Shown here one piece after another: positions 5,728-9,540 of a stretch of DNA of 9,540 nucleotides; positions within the stretch are counted from its first letter, which is position 1, and each line of letters opens with the position of its first letter. Below the pieces are notes generated by a model that worked only from the letters and a program-made list of their open reading frames with translations, was not told the origin of the DNA and searched no databases. Origin of the DNA: an uncultured Ruminococcus sp. (GTDB lineage: Bacteria; Bacillota; Clostridia; Oscillospirales; Ruminococcaceae); NCBI GenBank assembly GCA_900554975.1, contig USJI01000019.1, positions 1 through 9,540 on the forward strand, in the 5' to 3' direction. The translations under genes and the position numbers were made by a program.

Positions 5728-6915
5728 ATGGTAAGAAAACTTTTTACTTCAGAATCTGTAACTGAAGGACATCCTGATAAAATCTGCGATCAGATTTCTG
5801 ATGCAGTTCTTGACGCACTTCTGAAACAGGATCCTGATTCAAGAGTAGCTTGTGAAACTGTCTGCACGACTGGTATGGTTATGTGTATGGGCGAAATCAG
5901 CACAAAGGCATATGCAGATATTTCAAAAATTGCAAGAGATGTTATAGTTGATATCGGTTACGACCGTGCTAAATACGGCTTTGACGGCTATACCTGTTCT
6001 GTAATTTCAACAATTGATGAACAGTCAAGCGATATTGCAATGGGAGTAAATGAAGCCCTTGAATCCAAGGAAGGCAATATTAACGATAATTATTCAACAG
6101 GTGCAGGTGACCAGGGACTTATGTTCGGTTATGCCTGCAATGAAACTCCTGAGCTTATGCCTATGCCAATCTCTCTGGCACACAAACTGGCAATGAAGCT
6201 TACAGAAGTAAGAAAGGACGGAACACTCCGTTATCTTCGTCCGGACGGAAAAACACAGGTTACAATTGAATATGATGACAACAAGCCTGTAAGAGTTGAA
6301 ACAATCGTTGTTTCATCACAGCATGCTCCGGAGATAACACTTGACCAGATTAAGAAGGATATTATGGAATATGTTATCAAGCCTGTTGTTCCTGCCGAAC
6401 TTCTTGATGAAGAAACAAAATATTTCATAAATCCGACAGGAAGATTTGTTATCGGCGGACCTCAGGGCGACAGCGGTCTGACAGGAAGAAAGATAATTGT
6501 TGATACTTATGGCGGATATTCACGTCATGGCGGCGGTGCATTCTCAGGTAAGGATCCTACAAAGGTGGACAGATCTGCGGCTTATGCGGCACGTTACATT
6601 GCTAAGAATATTGTTGCGGCAGGTCTTGCTGATAAGTGTGAAGTTCAGCTTGCTTATGCAATTGGTGTTGCACAGCCTGTATCAATTCTCGTTGATACAT
6701 TCGGTACAGGAAAGGTGGACGAAACAAAACTTTCAGCGGCAGTTGAAAAGGTATTTGACCTTCGTCCGGCAGCTATCATTGATATGCTTGACCTGAAAAA
6801 GCCACAGTACAGAAAGCTTGCGGCATATGGTCATATGGGACGTGAAGATCTTGGTGTTGCATGGGAAAAGACAGACAAGATTGACGCTATCAAAGCGGCA
6901 CTTGAAGAAGTTTGA
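5728..6915 (+). CDS. metK: S-adenosylmethionine synthetase
   Basis: Makes S-adenosylmethionine, the main methyl donor, from methionine and ATP with release of phosphate and pyrophosphate; the enzyme is a cytoplasmic tetramer needing Mg and K ions. The 395 residues are full length for the family. Signatures are GHPDK (14-18, methionine/ATP site with H15 and D17), GAGDQG (125-130, signature 1) and GGGAFSGKD (268-276, P-loop-like signature 2), with [13 protein letters not shown] (243-255) between them. All three tandem alpha/beta domains are intact. ATG 5728 is the only start possible downstream of an in-frame TAA at 5710-5712. The gene is monocistronic, between the SAM-I riboswitch leader and a strong terminator at 6940-6970. 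Expression should fall when SAM is plentiful. Confidence 0.98.
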   Translation: MVRKLFTSESVTEGHPDKICDQISDAVLDALLKQDPDSRVACETVCTTGMVMCMGEISTKAYADISKIARDVIVDIGYDRAKYGFDGYTCSVISTIDEQSSDIAMGVNEALESKEGNINDNYSTGAGDQGLMFGYACNETPELMPMPISLAHKLAMKLTEVRKDGTLRYLRPDGKTQVTIEYDDNKPVRVETIVVSSQHAPEITLDQIKKDIMEYVIKPVVPAELLDEETKYFINPTGRFVIGGPQGDSGLTGRKIIVDTYGGYSRHGGGAFSGKDPTKVDRSAAYAARYIAKNIVAAGLADKCEVQLAYAIGVAQPVSILVDTFGTGKVDETKLSAAVEKVFDLRPAAIIDMLDLKKPQYRKLAAYGHMGREDLGVAWEKTDKIDAIKAALEEV

Positions 6916-6939
6916 TTTTAAAAGCCATACAGTAAATTT

Positions 6940-6970
6940 AAAAGGATGCTCACATAAGAGCATCCTTTTT
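6940..6970. terminator. bidirectional intrinsic terminator between metK and the convergent peptidase gene
   Basis: AAAAGGATGCTC (6940-6951) and GAGCATCCTTTT (6958-6969) form a perfect 12-bp inverted repeat with loop ACATAA. On the + strand the stem ends in five T (6966-6970), serving metK. On the - strand the complement of AAAA (6940-6943), with the AAATTT before it, gives a T-rich end, 10 bases beyond the peptidase stop. One element can therefore end both converging transcripts. Confidence 0.9.
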
Positions 6971-6980
6971 GTGTTGTAAA

Positions 6981-8939
6981 TTATTTTTTACTTTTTCTTT
7001 TGACAATCATTACTATCAGTATGATGACTATTGTCAGCATTCCCAGAATGAATATTCCAAGAACTGTAAAAACAATCGAGAAGACAATATCGAATATGTC
7101 TTCTACGTTGTATTCCTGTGTTTCAAGTGTTGTCCGGATAGATGCAACAGTTGATTTTGTAACTGTATTTACTGTTTCTGAAACAGAAACCTGAGTTTCC
7201 TTTGGCATATTTACTCCGTTTTCAAGCAGATATACTGTTTCGTCCGCAATGTCACTTATTGTGCCTTCATCAAAAATATTCCGAAGCCCTACAGTTTCAA
7301 GAGTTTCAACATAAGGCGTACTTCCGCCGCAGTCTATAAGCTTTGAATAAATATCAAGTGCCTCTGTTCTGTTGTCAGCATTTTTAAGCCAGAGGTCAAG
7401 TGCGGAAAGTGCAGATGTTGCGTAGCTGATATAATACATAGGGGAGTTGTAATTGTGTGCAATTTCTGTCCAGTCGTTAAAATAAATTACATCACGTGTA
7501 TAATTTACACCGTATTCACCGCACAGCTTTTCATATTCATTGTTAAGCTGGTCTAGGGTACAGTCAGGATTTTCATATGCAAACCGCTGGAACTCATCAA
7601 ACAGACAGCCGTCTATAATAGAAGATGTCATGGCATACAGAGTGTAATCATTGTATACCTTGCCCGCTTTTTCACCGAAAATTTCAGTACTGTAATCGGT
7701 GAACAAAACCTCCATACCCTGTGAATGAATTTCAAGTGTGTCCAGAGAATTTCCCATATTTTCTGAAAGTGCATTTACAGGATGAATGTAATATACATTA
7801 GCATGACCAAATTCATGAACCATGGTTCTTATATCATCATAATTACCGGAAGGTGAATTGAATATAAACGGTACAGCATAGGAATAAAGCGAAGTAGTGT
7901 ACCCAGCGACCATTTTTGTATCAGAAGGGTCAATGTTATAAAGTCCATGTTCACGCATATACCGGAAATTATCACCATACAGCGGATTTATTTTGCTCAT
8001 ATAAGGTTCAATTGTATCAAGGACTTCTTCGCTTGTATACTGTTTCAGGGCAAGTCCGGAAGTGCTTATATCCACAGTAAGACCGTTGTAAAGGTCATTG
8101 GAGATATCAGAGAAATGCGCCTTTACCTCGCTGTACATTTTATCAGCATCGTCAAGTGTATAGTCCCTTATATACAGGTTTTCATATGCATACTGTGCAT
8201 AGTTGTCATATTCACAGAGCTTTGCTATTTTATCACGGACTTTAAGAAGTTCACAGTAAATTTCACCAAGTTCCTTGTTTTTAGCGTCAAACAGCATATC
8301 ATTTATTTTGTTATAATCTGCTTGGCTGTTTGGCGGATTATTAAGCAGTTCATCTGCATTCCAGATTTTTCCGTTGTACTGTACACTGTAATCCTTGGCA
8401 GAAAGTGCTTCATATTTCATTGTGAGTTCCAGTTCTTCTGAGGAAAGCTTCAGATATTCCTCATCTGTATCTTCATAATAAGCAATTGACGGGATAAAGT
8501 CTTCATCAAAAATATCAGTAATTATATCCTGATAATCAGATTCATATATTTCCTGCAATGCGGAAAAAATAATGTCATTTGAATCCTGATAATCCTCCTG
8601 AATCTGTGTAAGTTCAGTTTGTAAGGATTCATTTGTTACATCAAGATAAAAGTCATTATATCTTATGTTATACATCGTTGCCTGCAAGTCATACTGGTCA
8701 AGCATTATCTGTATTAGTTCTCTTACCCTTTCATCTTTTCCATTTGCATTACTTTCTGCAATTTTTTTCAGCTCATCTGATGCGGAAACAAGTGTACTGT
8801 TGTCAAATTTCTGATATTTCATATCGGAGTAGCTGAGGTCTGTGCGCTCTTTTGGCTGAAATTCAGCAGAAGTATTCAGTACGGGGCAGACTGCTATTAT
8901 GAGTGCTGATAACGCTGCGGTCAGTTTTCTTCTGTTCAT
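6981..8939 (-). CDS. secreted, membrane-anchored M3-family metallopeptidase (oligoendopeptidase F-like)
   Basis: Zinc metallopeptidase of the M3 (thimet oligopeptidase / PepF) type, 652 residues. The N terminus is a signal peptide: MNRRK, a hydrophobic core (residues 7-20) and a likely signal peptidase I site after TSA (about 25). A long helical acidic region (about 30-330) precedes the catalytic core. The zinc motif HEFGH is at 375-379. The third ligand is E403 in LEIHSQ, 28 residues after the first histidine as in M3 enzymes. HNYNSPMYYISY (495-506) matches the conserved substrate-binding His/Tyr region. After the catalytic domain come a Thr/Ser-rich linker (about 580-612), a transmembrane helix (about 616-646) and a basic KRKSKK tail. 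The catalytic domain should therefore face outside, tethered to the membrane. The start ATG has GAGGTGA (8944-8950) at good spacing. It lies 33 bases after hemZ and is probably cotranscribed. Substrates are unknown, probably extracellular oligopeptides. Confidence 0.87.
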   Translation of the reverse strand: MNRRKLTAALSALIIAVCPVLNTSAEFQPKERTDLSYSDMKYQKFDNSTLVSASDELKKIAESNANGKDERVRELIQIMLDQYDLQATMYNIRYNDFYLDVTNESLQTELTQIQEDYQDSNDIIFSALQEIYESDYQDIITDIFDEDFIPSIAYYEDTDEEYLKLSSEELELTMKYEALSAKDYSVQYNGKIWNADELLNNPPNSQADYNKINDMLFDAKNKELGEIYCELLKVRDKIAKLCEYDNYAQYAYENLYIRDYTLDDADKMYSEVKAHFSDISNDLYNGLTVDISTSGLALKQYTSEEVLDTIEPYMSKINPLYGDNFRYMREHGLYNIDPSDTKMVAGYTTSLYSYAVPFIFNSPSGNYDDIRTMVHEFGHANVYYIHPVNALSENMGNSLDTLEIHSQGMEVLFTDYSTEIFGEKAGKVYNDYTLYAMTSSIIDGCLFDEFQRFAYENPDCTLDQLNNEYEKLCGEYGVNYTRDVIYFNDWTEIAHNYNSPMYYISYATSALSALDLWLKNADNRTEALDIYSKLIDCGGSTPYVETLETVGLRNIFDEGTISDIADETVYLLENGVNMPKETQVSVSETVNTVTKSTVASIRTTLETQEYNVEDIFDIVFSIVFTVLGIFILGMLTIVIILIVMIVKRKSKK

Positions 8940-8962
8940 TGTGTCACCTCTTTTTTAAATTG

Positions 8963-8981
8963 CAGGTGATTTTTACACCTG
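8963..8981 (-). repeat. inverted repeat spanning the hemZ stop codon
   Basis: CAGGTG (8963-8968) and CACCTG (8976-8981) are perfect inverted repeats around the hemZ stop (8973-8975). On the - strand mRNA this gives a 6-bp hairpin. No T-run follows on that strand, so it does not look like a terminator. The CACCTG arm could also pair with the peptidase Shine-Dalgarno core AGGTG (complement of 8945-8949). Confidence 0.5.
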
Positions 8982-9540
8982 ATTTCCAAGTATATCATAA
9001 ATCTGTTTTTTCTTTTCCATAAGTTCGTCAAATCTGTTTATATATTCATACGGAAATTTGTAATTGTGTATTCTTGTGATTTTACCGTCCGGTGTAACAA
9101 GCTTTGTAGATGCCGCACAGCCCGCACCGAGTATGGTCTGGGTTTCGTCCATTATAAAAATATTGTAAAGACTTTCTTTACCCTTTCTGGCAAAACCAAT
9201 ATTTTCAAGGTTTTCAATGGTATTTTTCTGACGGTAAAGATAGTATGGATAGTATCCGTTTTCAGGAAGAACCTTAATGCTTTTTCCGACCATTTTTGCC
9301 GCCGGATTGTCAATGAATTTCTGTATATTTTCCTCATAAAGCTTTGCGGAACGTTTTATTGTAAGTGTGTGAACTGTAATACTTTCCGGATTCATTTCCA
9401 GAATTCTGTCAAGTGTGTTTTCAAAACTTGGATAATCGTCACCGGGCAGTCCGGCTATAAGATCCATGTTTATATTGTCAAATCCGATATCCCTTGCTAT
9501 ATAAAATGCTTTTATGGTATCTTCGGCTGAATGACGTCTG
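8973..9540 (-). CDS. hemZ: HemZ-type radical SAM protein, C-terminal part (5' end outside window)
   Basis: Member of the HemN/HemW/HemZ family of radical SAM enzymes, annotated as oxygen-independent coproporphyrinogen III dehydrogenase HemZ. The frame is open to the window edge: upstream of the internal ATG at 9467 it reads RRHSAEDTIKAFYIARDIGF, then DNINMDLIAGLPGD, the family's TIM-barrel core strand. About 189 C-terminal residues are visible, some 40 percent of a usual HemZ of about 500. HemZ-like features are ITVHTLTIKRSAKL, the YYPYYLYRQKNTIENLENIG segment and a glycine-rich ILGAGCAASTK stretch. The cluster-binding C-x3-C-x2-C motif is in the missing N-terminal part and cannot be checked. 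A role in heme synthesis is the family label; no other heme genes are in view, and HemN relatives include proteins that are not coproporphyrinogen oxidases. It lies just upstream of the peptidase gene, likely in one transcript. Confidence 0.92.
   Translation of the reverse strand, partial: RRHSAEDTIKAFYIARDIGFDNINMDLIAGLPGDDYPSFENTLDRILEMNPESITVHTLTIKRSAKLYEENIQKFIDNPAAKMVGKSIKVLPENGYYPYYLYRQKNTIENLENIGFARKGKESLYNIFIMDETQTILGAGCAASTKLVTPDGKITRIHNYKFPYEYINRFDELMEKKKQIYDILGNQV
8989..8997 (-). promoter_or_regulatory. possible extended -10 promoter for the peptidase gene
   Basis: On the - strand TGATATACT (complement of 8989-8997) fits an extended -10 (TGnTATAAT with one mismatch), about 50 bases before the peptidase ATG and inside the hemZ 3' end. 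The -35 position holds no good box (GAAAAG). This may be a weak internal promoter or chance. Confidence 0.25.

Noticed and set aside
7947..8441. 164-codon + strand frame opposite the M3 peptidase
   Set aside because: Hydrophobic, low-complexity antisense translation with no ribosome binding site or family resemblance.
8880..8892. Lipobox in the M3 peptidase signal peptide (Cys18)
   Set aside because: The residues before Cys18 (IAV) do not fit the L-A/S-G/A-C lipobox, and a signal peptidase I site after TSA fits better.

Overview
The window looks like chromosomal DNA from a low-G+C Gram-positive anaerobe of the Clostridia, probably a Ruminococcus-like member of the Oscillospiraceae. This is inferred from AT-rich sequence, strong AGGAGG-type ribosome binding sites, consensus sigma-A promoters, an S-box (SAM-I) riboswitch in front of metK, the aroQ / M24 peptidase / efp gene order shared with other Firmicutes, and a CD1247-like protein downstream of efp. 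I see no insertion sequence, phage gene, CRISPR array, tRNA or rRNA. It is mostly a conserved housekeeping region.

Left part, + strand (1-1275): the 3' third of leuS, then a promoter with a structured leader and the small ribosomal protein gene rpsU, closed by a strong intrinsic terminator.

Centre, + strand (1286-5442): a probable operon of a YqeG-type HAD phosphatase, an endonuclease IV-like TIM-barrel protein, type II 3-dehydroquinate dehydratase (aroQ) and an M24 Xaa-Pro-type peptidase. A new consensus promoter then drives efp and a Cys/Asp-rich zinc-ribbon protein, ending at a second intrinsic terminator. The M24 peptidase and EF-P are both linked to proline: one would cleave X-Pro peptides, the other relieves polyproline stalling.

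Riboswitch unit (5462-6970): a perfect-consensus promoter, a SAM-I aptamer, a transcription terminator with a visible competing antiterminator, and metK. SAM synthetase is thereby placed under control of its own product. A terminator with T-runs on both strands separates metK from the convergent genes.

Right part, - strand (6981-9540): the 3' part of hemZ (radical SAM, HemN-like) is followed after 33 bases by a secreted, C-terminally membrane-anchored M3-family metallopeptidase.

The points most worth a second look are RNA-level structures (a hairpin over the rpsU ribosome binding site, the metK antiterminator, a hairpin between the metK Shine-Dalgarno and its start codon), a lost zinc ligand in the endonuclease IV-like protein, the extreme Cys/Asp tract in the protein after EF-P, and the membrane-tethered M3 peptidase. 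I did not find a clearly novel multigene system.
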